Source: Clostridiales bacterium (lineage in GTDB: Bacteria; Bacillota; Clostridia; Oscillospirales; CAG-272). From it: DNA of 64,000 nucleotides. A program made the translations under genes and the position numbers. The notes under the pieces are model-generated. The model did not search any database and was not told where the DNA came from. It was given only the letters and a program-made list of their open reading frames with translations. The stretch spans positions 54,531 to 118,530 of the forward strand of contig JAAWDG010000003.1 in the NCBI GenBank assembly GCA_022793655.1, written 5' to 3'. Positions 43,994 to 52,277 of this stretch are shown one piece after another (position 1 is the stretch's first letter; each line of letters begins with the position of its first letter).

Positions 43994-44483
43994 TTTAAAG
44001 TTACAATAAATATAATCTTTTTTCTTTCAGCAGGGGTTCCACCCCTACGACCCCGCAAACTTTTAGAAAAAAGTTTGACAAAACCAGCTAACGAGAATTG
44101 ACCATACGGTCAATTCTCTCACGCACCAAACGAACTAAAATTTGTTAGGAAATTAGCAAGCGACTCGTACCAAAATTGGTAAAAAGCCAAAGGTTGCAAT
44201 TCTGATAGCGACAAGGGACTAAGGCAAAGCAAACGCAAAGGTTATTACACCCCTGTTCGCTTATCTCATTTTGTTTCCTTTGAGAAACAACGAGGTGGTA
44301 TTTTTGATTTTTTGCTTGTTTTCTGGCGGGTTCTTTGCTTTGTTTCAAACGACTTTCACTACACACTGCGGCATAGGCAAATTGACCGTATGGTCAATTT
44401 AGCCGAGCCAAGTTTTGCCGCGCTTTTTTCTAAAAGCGTGCGGGGTCGTAGGGGCGGCGCCCCTGCTGAAAGAAAAAAGATAA
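43994..44483. repeat. Family L inverted-arm repeat, copy 4 (inverted)
   Basis: The whole element is in the opposite orientation to copies 1 and 2: it begins AAGTTACAATAAATATAATC, then GCAGGGGTTCCACCCCTACG, CCAGCTAACGAGA, AATTGACCATACGGTCAATT, CTCTCACGCAC, core CGACAAGGGACTAAGGC, and ends GGCATAGGCA, AATTGACCGTATGGTCAATT, TAGCCGAGCC. Copy 4 also carries ACCAAAATTGGT (44169-44180), the same half-site as the operator at 45359-45396. It fills most of gap 43656-44518. Confidence 0.82.
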
Positions 44484-44488
44484 GACAA

Positions 44489-44517
44489 AACCCCCGTTAA
44501 AAACGAGGGTTTATTTT
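44489..44517 (-). terminator. Terminator of the 44519 XRE gene
   Basis: AAACCC(C)CGTT / AACGAGGGTTT around AAA, directly beside the stop codon; the T-rich side on plus and minus strands makes it bidirectional. Confidence 0.75.
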
Positions 44518-44518
44518 T

Positions 44519-44860
44519 TTACTCACCTAACACCGCGGCAACAAAATGTTCGGTAATGGCCTTATAATGATTAAAAGACTCTGCGTCTAATTGTTTGATT
44601 TGGTTGTTAATAAGCAAAGTGTCTTTGTCAGAAATTTCTCCTGTAAGCAAGTAGTCACAACTCATCTGATAAGCCATACAAAGCCGCAGCATACTGTCGG
44701 GCGACAAAAAACTTTTGCCTAATTCCGCATCTGAGATTGCCTGTTGGGTTACATCGGCTATTTCAGCGGCAGCTTCTTGTGTTAGACCTTTGGCTTTGCG
44801 CGCCTCATAATACCGCTGTCCCATATCTTTTAAGAGTTTGGTTCTTTCTATATTTTTCAT
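44519..44860 (-). CDS. XRE family regulator (113 aa)
   Basis: A Cro/C1-type helix-turn-helix at residues about 15-68: RYYEARKAKGLTQEAAAEIA, DVTQQAISDAELGKSFLSPD, LCMAYQMSCDYLL, then a helical tail (INNQIKQLDAESFNHYKAIT). AGAGG precedes the ATG. It is the first gene of a regulator-rich cassette bracketed by inverted family L copies. Target unknown; the ACCAAAATT sites nearby are candidates for this or the next regulator. Confidence 0.85.
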   Translation of the reverse strand: MKNIERTKLLKDMGQRYYEARKAKGLTQEAAAEIADVTQQAISDAELGKSFLSPDSMLRLCMAYQMSCDYLLTGEISDKDTLLINNQIKQLDAESFNHYKAITEHFVAAVLGE

Positions 44861-45068
44861 GACAACCTCTTTTCATCATCATTATACAAGCAAATCCGTA
44901 AAACAACCACAAGCAAAGCTTGTAATTTAACGGAATTTATTGTATAATTAATCATATTTTGTGAATGAACAGAATTACATGCTTTTTTCACCACGCTCAA
45001 TCATACCCATATAAATTCGATATAAAAAATTTACTCGAACTTAATTATAAAAACATATAACAAACGGT

Positions 45069-45335
45069 TTATTTATTCGGCTTAAACTCTTTCCCGTTAT
45101 TGAGCAGCCAATTTACGTCTTTGTCTAATACCTTGGCTAAAATAAACAACTCGTAATCGCAAACAGGGCGTTTCTGCCCTTCCAGCAAAGATAATGCCGA
45201 CAGACTAATGTTTAAACCTTCCACCTGCAGTTTGGCAAGCAGGTCTTTTTGCAGCATATCTTTTTCTTTTCTGGCAATCGTGACTTGCCGCCCTATAATA
45301 TTTTTAGTGCCTAATTTTAATTTTCTATAGTTCAT
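45069..45335 (-). CDS. Small XRE family regulator (88 aa)
   Basis: A minimal helix-turn-helix protein: IIGRQVTIARKEKDMLQKDL, LAKLQVEGLNISLSALSLLE, GQKRPVCDYELFILAKVLD. AAGGGTGA precedes the ATG. It is divergent from the AbrB-like gene, with three ACCAAAAT half-sites (45359-45396) in the 101-bp gap, so it is the best candidate to bind them. Same small-regulator type as the 44519 gene but not closely similar. Confidence 0.82.
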   Translation of the reverse strand: MNYRKLKLGTKNIIGRQVTIARKEKDMLQKDLLAKLQVEGLNISLSALSLLEGQKRPVCDYELFILAKVLDKDVNWLLNNGKEFKPNK

Positions 45336-45358
45336 TTATGTCACCCTTATTTACTATA

Positions 45359-45396
45359 ACCAAAATTATGCTCTCCAATTTTGGTAATACCAAAAT
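45359..45396. promoter_or_regulatory. Operator cluster in the XRE/AbrB divergent region
   Basis: ACCAAAATT (45359-45367), its inverse AATTTTGGT (45377-45385), and a third ACCAAAAT (45389-45396). Placed between the divergent 45335 and 45437 starts. Confidence 0.65.
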
Positions 45397-45436
45397 AGAG
45401 CGATTTTTTTAGTTGATTTTAAGAAAGGAATAACTC

Positions 45437-45682
45437 ATGCAAACAATCACAAAAACGGTAGACGAAATGGGGCGGGTCATGCTGCCCACACCTATGCGCG
45501 ACGCCCTTGATTTGGGCGTCGGTGCACCGGTGCAAATCACCATGAAAGATGATGAAATCATCATCAAAAAGCAAAACGCCTCCTGCACCTTTTGCGGGTG
45601 CGAGGAGACCATAGCCGAATTAAACGGCAAGTGTATTTGCGCACACTGCCGCGAACTGCTATGCAGAGGGAAGGAGATTTGA
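45437..45682 (+). CDS. AbrB/SpoVT-type regulator with C-terminal zinc ribbon
   Basis: An 81-residue protein: swapped-hairpin AbrB domain ITKTVDEMGRVMLPTPMRDA then LDLGVGAPVQITMKDDEIII, followed by a small zinc ribbon CTFCG...CICAHC. This AbrB-plus-ribbon layout is common in Clostridia. It would bind DNA as a dimer or tetramer. AAAGGA lies upstream. The next gene starts 2 bp after its stop. Confidence 0.88.
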   Translation: MQTITKTVDEMGRVMLPTPMRDALDLGVGAPVQITMKDDEIIIKKQNASCTFCGCEETIAELNGKCICAHCRELLCRGKEI

Positions 45683-45683
45683 T

Positions 45684-46124
45684 ATGTATTTGCTTAAAAA
45701 CAAGGCTTGTTTTGAAACAAGCGGGGTGGCAATTACCGTGCCCGAAAACTATTACATTCACGGCGACTCGGCCGATGCGGCCGAAAACACACTTGTGTTT
45801 ACTTCGCCTAACCGGCATTTTCAGGTGGTTTACAAAGTGCACACCAACAGTTTGGGCACGAAAGAAGCGCTCATTGATATCCAAATGGGCATCTACGGCG
45901 CCTGCCGGCCTATCGAATCGGTTACGCTTGGCGGCCTCGCCGGCCACTGCGCGACATACGGCAACGACAGCGAGCAAATCTATGAAGCGAGGCTGTTGAT
46001 TGAAGCGAGTGTGGCCGGCTGTACGGCATTAGAAGTCACCGTGCGCACCTACCATGGCGACATCGAAAAGGTTAAAGCCTCTCCCGCCTTCAAAACACTC
46101 TTAGCCGGCATACGCAAAGTGTGA
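45684..46124 (+). CDS. Unknown 146-residue protein paired with AbrB
   Basis: A soluble protein with a beta-rich pattern: VAITVPENYYIHGDSADAAE, TLVFTSPNRHFQVVYKVHTN, then LGGLAGHCATYGNDSEQIYE and ALEVTVRTYHGDIEKVKASP. The layout recalls secreted or cytosolic DUF proteins that follow the pattern of the Mog1/PsbP fold (inference from strand order only). No signal peptide. AAGGAG precedes the ATG and it is 2 bp from the AbrB-like gene, so the two are co-translated. Confidence 0.72.
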   Translation: MYLLKNKACFETSGVAITVPENYYIHGDSADAAENTLVFTSPNRHFQVVYKVHTNSLGTKEALIDIQMGIYGACRPIESVTLGGLAGHCATYGNDSEQIYEARLLIEASVAGCTALEVTVRTYHGDIEKVKASPAFKTLLAGIRKV

Positions 46125-46129
46125 AAAAA

Positions 46130-46172
46130 ACAACAAAAAAGCAGTCCGTTTATAATGGAATGCTTTTTTGTT
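46130..46172 (+). terminator. Terminator after the AbrB operon
   Basis: AACAAAAAAGCA / TGCTTTTTTGTT with a larger loop; ends the cassette just before family L copy 5. Confidence 0.65.
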
Positions 46173-46196
46173 TATTGCGGGCATTGTCGCACGATG

Positions 46197-46750
46197 CAAA
46201 GTTACAATAAATATAATCTTTATCTTTATGCGAGGGTTTCACCCCCGCACCCCCACCCGCTTTTGGAAAAAAGCGGGGTAAAACTTGGCACGGCTAAATT
46301 GACCATACGGTCAATTTGCCTATGCCACAACGTGTAACGAAAGTCGTTTGAGACAAAGCGAAGAACCCGCCACGAAATAAACCAAAAATCAAAAATGCCG
46401 CCCCGTTGTTTCTCAAAGGAAACAAAAATGAGACAAGCTGTGCTGTGCACAGCGCGAACGGAGTTGTAATAACCTTTCCGCTTATTTCGCCTTAGTCCCT
46501 TGTCATTAGTGGGGCACAAAACTTGTTTCTTAATGAAACAATCTAGAGAGTCGCTCACTAATTTACTAACAAGTTTTGGTTCATTTTGAGGCATAGGGCA
46601 ATTGACCGTATGGTCAATTTATGCCTCGTCAAGTTAATCGAAGATTAACTTGTGGTTTTAGCCGCGCTTTTTTCCAAGTTAACCTTTCGGTTAGCTTGAG
46701 GTGCAGGGGGCACGGGGGTGGAACCCTCGCATAAAGATAAAGTATAAAAA
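46197..46750. repeat. Family L inverted-arm repeat, copy 5
   Basis: Starts AAGTTACAATAAATATAATC, GCGAGGGTTTCACCCCCGC, CGCTTTTGGAAAAAAGCG, GGCACGGCTA, AATTGACCATACGGTCAATT. The core is forward (CCTTAGTCCCTTGTCATTAG). The right arm carries GAGGCATAGGG before AATTGACCGTATGGTCAATT, i.e. the left-type flank, so both arms are left-type. Ends GGTGGAACCCTCGCATAAAG. Fills gap 46125-46842. Opposite orientation to copy 4. Confidence 0.82.
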
Positions 46751-46774
46751 AGAAAAAGTATAAAGATAAAACAA

Positions 46775-46806
46775 AACCCCCCGTTTTTTAACGGAGGGTT
46801 TGTTTC
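46775..46806. terminator. Bidirectional terminator
   Basis: AAACCCCCCGTT / AACGGAGGGTTT around TTTT, between repeat copy 5 and the minus-strand gene ending at 46843. Confidence 0.85.
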
Positions 46807-46842
46807 ATAATTCCGGTAGGACAAATTCTAAAAGAGCCTATC

Positions 46843-48270
46843 TCACCCAATGTGCAGCACACCAAAATATCCTGGCTGATGGAAAGAGGGCGTCTCGGTT
46901 TTCACTTCGTTCCACATGCCGTAGTGCTTGTACTCACACTCGTCGCCGCATTTGTAGAAGTTGCCATAGAATTCGGCCCCTCTTGCAAGTTCTTTGCCGG
47001 TGATATCTTTCACCATCTTGTGAGAGAGAGCAAAGGTAATCTCCCAGCGGTCATCAAACTGTTCGGCTTTGATCACCGGCCGCTCGGTAAACTGGTCAAT
47101 CGGTCCTCTGTGTCCGGGCGCGCCCACCGACGTGTGCTGGGTGCCCAGCGCGTTGAATTCAAAATTCGTATAGGCTACCCGGTCGGCCGAGAAGAAGAAT
47201 TCCAAGCAGGAATCATTGCAAACCGAGTCCATAAACTCGGTCTTTGTCGCCCGCGGATTCTTTTCAAAAGCGGTCAGTTTAATCACCATGCCGGCGTCGT
47301 CGGTATAGACGCCCTGCGCATAGCAAAGCGGCTTATAGTCGTTGTAGCCCCAGCCGAATTTGTCAATCATGGCCTTATCAACCTGGCTCCAATCGACATC
47401 CGCCAGGTATTCATAGTGTTTGAACGTGTATTCCATATCGGTCTCCTTTTGTTGTTTTGGATTCGTTTTAATGGGTTTGGCTTTTTGCAGTGCGAGAAGC
47501 CGGCTCACAGCATACAACACACCGCTGCACTGCGCCAGCGCCTGCACAGTTTCAACTGCCGGTGCACCCTGCGTAAAATCGTAGATGACCTTGGGCAGGC
47601 TGTAGGCAAAACCAAACAGAATAAACAAATAAGCAAACGTTTCATATTGATATATACGGGGATAGCCCAGGAAAAACCGCACCTCGGCCGTGATATACAA
47701 CAGCATAGACAAAGCCGCCATCATGTTTAACAAACGCACCGGACTTGTGAGGGCATAAGACATGTCAAAATACAGGCCCACCGCCATAAACATGCACCAC
47801 AGCATGGCCCCAAGACCCAGCCAGCCGGCCGCCAAATAGTGCGGCTTGCGCGCAAAGGAAACATACACAAAATAAGGGGCGCAGAAAAGCGAGGTGACCG
47901 CCGTGCCAACCGTAACCACCTTGCCCGACAAGCTCTGGGTGACAGCCGGCGACGAAGCGGGGCTGAAGAACAAGCCTAACACAAAGGCGGCGAGTACAAA
48001 CAGGCCGGTTAGCACACCGAAAAAGAACACGCTTCCTTTTGGGGTTGGCAGACGGCGAAGGGGGGCGCCTTTCAGCATAAAAAAGCCGCTCAGACAAAAT
48101 ACCGCGCCAATGGTCAGCAAAACCGATAACACGGTCAAAATCGGTGTATTTGAAAATAATTTTTTATCGGCGTCATAGTGATTAATCCACAACAGCGCGC
48201 TGAGGATCATGGCGGCGAGTGAAAACAGCAGTGTGATCAGAAAGTAGATTCTTTCCCTCATTCTTATCAT
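46843..48270 (-). CDS. Membrane protein fused to a CBM9-like domain, with internal start
   Basis: A 475-residue frame. Residues 1 to about 270 hold about eight membrane segments (for example FLITLLFSLAAMILSALLWI, TVLSVLLTIGAVFCLSGFFM). After a basic linker (KAKPIKTNPKQQKETD) comes a family 9-like carbohydrate-binding domain of 197 residues: KHYEYLADVDWSQVDKAMI, ADRVAYTNFEFNALGTQHTS, DRWEITFALSH, GAEFYGNFYKCGD. At the junction, ATG 47436 (MEYTFKH) is preceded by AAAAGGAG at ideal spacing, so the C-terminal domain is probably also made alone; stand-alone CBM9-like proteins of that length are common. Either an in-frame gene fusion or two products. Confidence 0.75.
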   Translation of the reverse strand: MIRMRERIYFLITLLFSLAAMILSALLWINHYDADKKLFSNTPILTVLSVLLTIGAVFCLSGFFMLKGAPLRRLPTPKGSVFFFGVLTGLFVLAAFVLGLFFSPASSPAVTQSLSGKVVTVGTAVTSLFCAPYFVYVSFARKPHYLAAGWLGLGAMLWCMFMAVGLYFDMSYALTSPVRLLNMMAALSMLLYITAEVRFFLGYPRIYQYETFAYLFILFGFAYSLPKVIYDFTQGAPAVETVQALAQCSGVLYAVSRLLALQKAKPIKTNPKQQKETDMEYTFKHYEYLADVDWSQVDKAMIDKFGWGYNDYKPLCYAQGVYTDDAGMVIKLTAFEKNPRATKTEFMDSVCNDSCLEFFFSADRVAYTNFEFNALGTQHTSVGAPGHRGPIDQFTERPVIKAEQFDDRWEITFALSHKMVKDITGKELARGAEFYGNFYKCGDECEYKHYGMWNEVKTETPSFHQPGYFGVLHIG

Positions 48271-48298
48271 CAGACGATTTCCTTTCTTGTTTCCTTTA

Positions 48299-48922
48299 TC
48301 ATTCTCCTTGGTCAGCCTCAGGCGGCGCTTGGGTTAGCTCTTGCACCAAGGCGAGGTATGCCTCATAGCTGTACAACAAATTGAGCGCGTCGAGCAGCGC
48401 GCCAGCCGATACATGCGTCGGCAGCCCTAAGCGCGAACACAGGGCCAGCCGCTTTTGGGCGCTGCCTTGGCCGCCCGAAAAGCCGTCCCGATAAAAATCC
48501 GCCTTGGTGATGGGCCTTGCGGCCGGCTTTTCCGTCCGCGGCCCGTTTGCAAACGGCGCAAAGATAGACCGGATCAAATCGGCCTCCATCCCCTCCACCC
48601 CGAGCAGTCCCTCGGCCGAGGCGGCCGCTTTGCGCTTCTCCTTCCCCGGCCGGGGCGGGATATAGAGGTGAACCACCCTCTCCTTTGGCAAAAGAGAGGA
48701 GAGAAAATTGCGTATGACCAGTCCCGCGCCATCCGCGTCGGTCAGCACTAACACTTTGGTTTTTTCGGCCAGTTGTTTGAAAAGGCGCTGCTTGGCTTCA
48801 TCTTTAAACAGGCCAAAGCCGTCGGTAATAAAAATATCGGCGTCTAAAATGTCCGAAAGCTTAATTTTATCATATTTCCCCTCGGTGATTACCGGATAGG
48901 GAATGGTCAATTTTTCGCTCAT
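48299..48922 (-). CDS. RNase M5-like Toprim/DUF4093 protein
   Basis: A 207-residue protein with an N-terminal Toprim domain: PVITEGKYDKIKLSDIL (conserved Glu) and TKVLVLTDADGAGLVIRNFL (DxD), as in RnmV, which processes 5S rRNA, followed by a DUF4093 C-terminal half (ITKADFYRDGFSGGQGSAQK). Start 48922 overlaps the holA stop by 4 bp (ATGA). Likely a ribonuclease M5-type RNA maturation enzyme; the usual neighbour ksgA is not here. Confidence 0.8.
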   Translation of the reverse strand: MSEKLTIPYPVITEGKYDKIKLSDILDADIFITDGFGLFKDEAKQRLFKQLAEKTKVLVLTDADGAGLVIRNFLSSLLPKERVVHLYIPPRPGKEKRKAAASAEGLLGVEGMEADLIRSIFAPFANGPRTEKPAARPITKADFYRDGFSGGQGSAQKRLALCSRLGLPTHVSAGALLDALNLLYSYEAYLALVQELTQAPPEADQGE

Positions 48923-49926
48923 GAGACAATCAATGAGGCAAGCAGGCCGAATTTCGGCAGCGGGGTGCTTTTTATTTTCACATCGGCCTGGTAACAAGCC
49001 TCCATCCGTCTGGCGACATCGGATAGCGCCCGGCCCCGCAGGGCGTCAAGATACAGACCGACCCGATATTCATGCATGCGCAGCGCCTGCGAAATTTCTT
49101 TTTTGCCCCGGCCGCTCTCGGCCAACAGCTTGATGCGGTAAAGGTCGCCATACACCGCCGCAATACTCGCCAGCACGCTTTGCGGCTTTTGTTTTTTGCC
49201 CTCAAAATCACAAAGAATCGTATAGGCGCGCGCCCGGTTGCCCTGCAAGATCGCATTGGCAAAATCAAAGGCCGCGATTTCTTCCACTCGACAGCACACC
49301 TTGCGCACGTCTTCTTTGGATAAGCGCGCCTCCCCCTGCTGCTTCTTATATTCAATTAACTTCTTGATCTCGTGAGACAGCATGTCCATGTGTCCCGAAC
49401 AATAGCTCACTAAATCCAGGCACACCGCGGCATCGACCTCAATTTCCGCTTTGTCAAAGTGCTTTTTGATCCAGGACGCGAGCTTGGCCGGCGTTTGCGT
49501 GTCAAAGGCAACCGGCTTTGCCGCCGCGAACAAGGCCTTGCACACGGCGTCCGGCTTTTTAGGCTGCACGGTTAACTCTTCTTTGCTGGCATATAAAACG
49601 ACCACCGTCTGGTCGGCGTCGGCCTCGGCGATTTGCTGGCACAGGGCTTTTAATTCGTCGGCCTTCAGGGCGCCGTATGCAATGTCACGAATCTCCACTA
49701 ACTTTTGTTCGGCCATGACCGGCAGCGTGCCTAACGCATTGTCAAGCTCGCGAAGCGCCTCTGTCCCTGAAAGTTTAACATGATTGAAAATCGCCAGCCC
49801 CTCATCCGGCACCACCGCACCGCGCACTTGTTCAAGATAATAGCGTTTGAGATATTCTTCTTCCCCATAAAAAAGATAGGCACCGCGCGGCGTTTTTAGT
49901 TCTTTTTTCAATTCGGTAATGGTCAT
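48919..49926 (-). CDS. holA: DNA polymerase III subunit delta
   Basis: A 335-residue clamp-loader delta subunit that opens the sliding clamp. Family sequence: RGAYLFYGEEEYLKRYYLEQ, LGTLPVMAEQKLVEIRDI, FDTQTPAKLASWIKKHF, HMDMLSHEIKKLIEYKK and FDFANAILQGNRARAYTIL, with the delta C-terminal domain. ATG 49926 follows AAGGAAGG; the frame extends upstream without support. Upstream of the RNase M5-like gene, translationally coupled. Confidence 0.9.
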   Translation of the reverse strand: MTITELKKELKTPRGAYLFYGEEEYLKRYYLEQVRGAVVPDEGLAIFNHVKLSGTEALRELDNALGTLPVMAEQKLVEIRDIAYGALKADELKALCQQIAEADADQTVVVLYASKEELTVQPKKPDAVCKALFAAAKPVAFDTQTPAKLASWIKKHFDKAEIEVDAAVCLDLVSYCSGHMDMLSHEIKKLIEYKKQQGEARLSKEDVRKVCCRVEEIAAFDFANAILQGNRARAYTILCDFEGKKQKPQSVLASIAAVYGDLYRIKLLAESGRGKKEISQALRMHEYRVGLYLDALRGRALSDVARRMEACYQADVKIKSTPLPKFGLLASLIVS

Positions 49927-50208
49927 CGCTGTGCCTTCCTTACTATTGATACGCCCCATTCTCTTTTCCACGCCAAGCCCCTTTCGGGCGCAAAGCTCGT
50001 GAATCGGTATACATTTCTTCTTTGGGGGCATGCACGCCGCCCCGCCGCAAAGGAGAAGTTATCTTATCGTTTCGTATGGGTGGGGAGGTGATAACAATAT
50101 CGTATTTCTCTTAATTTTTTTCCGCCAATCGTATAAAGCATGAAATGGCAAAAAGGGATTATTGATTCGCTGGCTCCAATAAATAACCGTATGTTGAACG
50201 AAAACGAT

Positions 50209-50697
50209 TTATAATACCTTGACGGTCAAATCAAGAATGGTGCGTTCTACATTCATATTGTTGATTTCAATTTTATAGTCCAAATGCAGCGCGCCCCCCT
50301 CGGCCGAGAGGGTATTGACTAATTTCTTGGTCACAATCGACAACATAAAGGGCGCAACCTCAGTTTGATACACACACGTCTTACGGCCGCTGTCCACATT
50401 AAAAACAAGATCGCTTTTCACAGCGCCTGTTCGACATAAATTCACCGTTTGGGGCTCAGAGCACTCAAAAAAAAGGGTTGTTGTCGTATCGCCCATCCCC
50501 TCGGTTTCGGGTTCTTTATACCGCACGCTGATCCGGCCGTCCTCGGCCGTTAAAACCCCGCGGCAGGACATTTCAAAGGCCGTGCTGACCTCCTCCGCTT
50601 CATAAGCGGGGTGAGCCTCGATATATTTTTCCAGCTGATCGCTGGCCTGCAAATCAAAAATGCGGGAATTTAGATGTATTTTAACCTCTTTTTTCAT
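50209..50697 (-). CDS. DUF1934 beta-barrel protein
   Basis: A 162-residue protein of the DUF1934 lipocalin-like family: KKEVKIHLNSRIFDLQ, GRISVRYKEPETEGMGDTTT then TLFFECSEPQTVNLCRTGAV, SGRKTCVYQTEVAPFMLSIV and HLDYKIEINNMNVERTILDL. Function is unknown in this family. ATG 50697 is directly after a -10 box, with no ribosome site, so it may be translated from a leaderless message. Divergent from tRNA-Leu. Confidence 0.87.
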   Translation of the reverse strand: MKKEVKIHLNSRIFDLQASDQLEKYIEAHPAYEAEEVSTAFEMSCRGVLTAEDGRISVRYKEPETEGMGDTTTTLFFECSEPQTVNLCRTGAVKSDLVFNVDSGRKTCVYQTEVAPFMLSIVTKKLVNTLSAEGGALHLDYKIEINNMNVERTILDLTVKVL

Positions 50698-50704
50698 AAA
50701 GAAC

Positions 50705-50733
50705 ATTTTATCACACAAGCAAGGCAAAGTCAA
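50705..50733 (-). promoter_or_regulatory. Promoter of the DUF1934 gene, near-leaderless
   Basis: Minus strand: -35 TTGACT (50733-50728), 17-bp spacer, -10 TAAAAT (50710-50705), then only 7 nt to the ATG at 50697. Confidence 0.6.
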
Positions 50734-50773
50734 CGTAAAAGGGGCCGATTACAGAAAAGACTTTGCAAAACAG

Positions 50774-50802
50774 TTGACAAGCCGCCTGAAATATGCTAAA
50801 AT
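50774..50802 (+). promoter_or_regulatory. tRNA-Leu promoter
   Basis: -35 TTGACA (50774-50779), 17-bp spacer, -10 TAAAAT (50797-50802), 46 bp before the tRNA. Confidence 0.82.
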
Positions 50803-50848
50803 GGAAAACAATCAGAAACAAACTCTTTCTGCATCGAAAATTACATAG

Positions 50849-50935
50849 GCGGATATGGCGGAATTGGCAGACGCGCTAGATTCAGGTTCTAGTCGGGGCA
50901 ACTCGGTGAAGGTTCAAGTCCTTTTATCCGCACCA
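50849..50935 (+). tRNA. tRNA-Leu (CAG)
   Basis: An 87-nt class II tRNA. Acceptor GCGGATA pairs with TATCCGC, discriminator A, CCA encoded. D-arm GGCGGAATTGGCAGACGC, anticodon stem CTAGA/TCTAG with loop TTCAGGT, giving anticodon CAG (50883-50885) that reads CUG. A long variable arm typical of Leu is present and the T-loop is GTTCAAGTC. Single gene with its own promoter and terminator. Confidence 0.96.
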
Positions 50936-50938
50936 CTT

Positions 50939-50971
50939 CGAGTACCTATATGGGTACTCGATTTTTTTATG
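50939..50971 (+). terminator. Terminator of tRNA-Leu
   Basis: CGAGTACC / GGGTACTCG around TATAT followed by ATTTTTTT, four bases after the CCA end. Confidence 0.88.
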
Positions 50972-51185
50972 CCCCTTATAGATCGCACCATGTCAGAGCA
51001 GGCTTTATATCGCCTGCTCAGTTGTAAACGCAACCAACCTTTTGCGGGTGCACATTCGGCGCATGGTATCTTTTTTGTATCCGGCAGTGGGCAAACGACA
51101 AGTAACTGCTTGTCGTTTGTTTGTTGTTATTTTCTTTCGTGTATAATATAATGGGAATAGACATCTGCGCTGGAGGAAAAATGAA

Positions 51186-52277
51186 ATGAACGACTTTTTT
51201 TGGTTAAACATTAACAAACAAAGTTACGACACACTTAGCGACGCCGAAAAATATCAAACCCTGGTGAATTGGTCGTGCGGTGCGAGAGGCAAAAACCCGA
51301 TTGTTTTTGATGAAACAATCGAGTGGCTGTTAGACGACAGCCACTGGACAGAGGAAAGGCTCACAGAAAACAAAAAATTTTTTATGGAAGATTTGATTGG
51401 CCGATTTAAGTCGCAAAATGCGCAAATCAGAAAACAGCTCGAAGCATTAAAACCTTCCGGCCTGGTCAATGAAGTGGTTTTTGAACAACTGGACAAATTT
51501 GATTGGGCGTTATCGGGCAACGCGGATGACAAGCAGCTAAGCGAAATCGTATCGTCTGTCTTTGCCGATTTCAACAGAATGAAGGATCCTGCCGTCCGAA
51601 CAAAAATGGCCGGCAGCAAAACAGGGGCAGCCGGCACGGATAGCATTGAATTTTTTAGCTATATAAATTTTCTTGAAAACTGCGATGCAGGCGTACAATG
51701 GGCTTTGTTTATGCCGCAGGTGGTAAAAAGCCAGCAAAACGGATTTAAGGTCGTAAGTTTCGCCTATAAAAAACTGCCCGCTATGCGATTTATCGGCAAA
51801 GAGTGCGTCGAGCACGATGAAAATGATATGCAATATGAAACGCAGATTATGCAAACGTTCGATGCTTTACATGCTTATAAAACAGAATTTTCGTTTGACA
51901 TACTGTTTCAGCATCATTATGGCAAAGGCGTGGATGTAAGTCCATGGCGCGGCTTCTGGGGCCGGTTTATGAAAGCTGACACACCGGTGCCGGAGGGGTT
52001 CGTTTATTTTGATTTTATCCCCCAAAGACAAGAAACTGACTGTGTCTCAGGCCTGCCGTATCTTTCACAATTTGCGTACGCCATATTTAAAGGGGATACC
52101 GCTGCTATGCACAGAACCGAGGGCTTTGATAGCGACGCGATGTATGATGTCACGCGAAATATCATTCTCGGCCAGGGGGTTAATATCCCCTATCCCGATA
52201 AATACTGGACAGCAGAAGTATTCCTTGACGGGGTAGAGAGGCCCAGTTCCGCCTATATGTTCAGTGTAGAATTATAG
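51186..52277 (+). CDS. GyrI-like/effector-binding domain protein of unknown role
   Basis: A 363-residue soluble protein. The N-terminal half is helical (NDFFWLNINKQSYDTLSDAE, LIGRFKSQNAQIRKQLEALK). The C-terminal half resembles effector-binding GyrI-like folds: GFKVVSFAYKKLPAMRFIGK, then VPEGFVYFDFIPQRQETDCV and KYWTAEVFLDGVERP. Such domains bind small hydrophobic or amine ligands. No DNA-binding motif is visible, so it is not a classic regulator. GGAGGAAA precedes the ATG. Monocistronic. Family assignment is tentative. Confidence 0.65.
   Translation: MNDFFWLNINKQSYDTLSDAEKYQTLVNWSCGARGKNPIVFDETIEWLLDDSHWTEERLTENKKFFMEDLIGRFKSQNAQIRKQLEALKPSGLVNEVVFEQLDKFDWALSGNADDKQLSEIVSSVFADFNRMKDPAVRTKMAGSKTGAAGTDSIEFFSYINFLENCDAGVQWALFMPQVVKSQQNGFKVVSFAYKKLPAMRFIGKECVEHDENDMQYETQIMQTFDALHAYKTEFSFDILFQHHYGKGVDVSPWRGFWGRFMKADTPVPEGFVYFDFIPQRQETDCVSGLPYLSQFAYAIFKGDTAAMHRTEGFDSDAMYDVTRNIILGQGVNIPYPDKYWTAEVFLDGVERPSSAYMFSVEL

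Noticed and set aside
9494..46750. Family L as an insertion sequence
   Set aside because: No copy encodes a transposase or shows clear target-site duplications that I can see, so I describe it as a repeat only.
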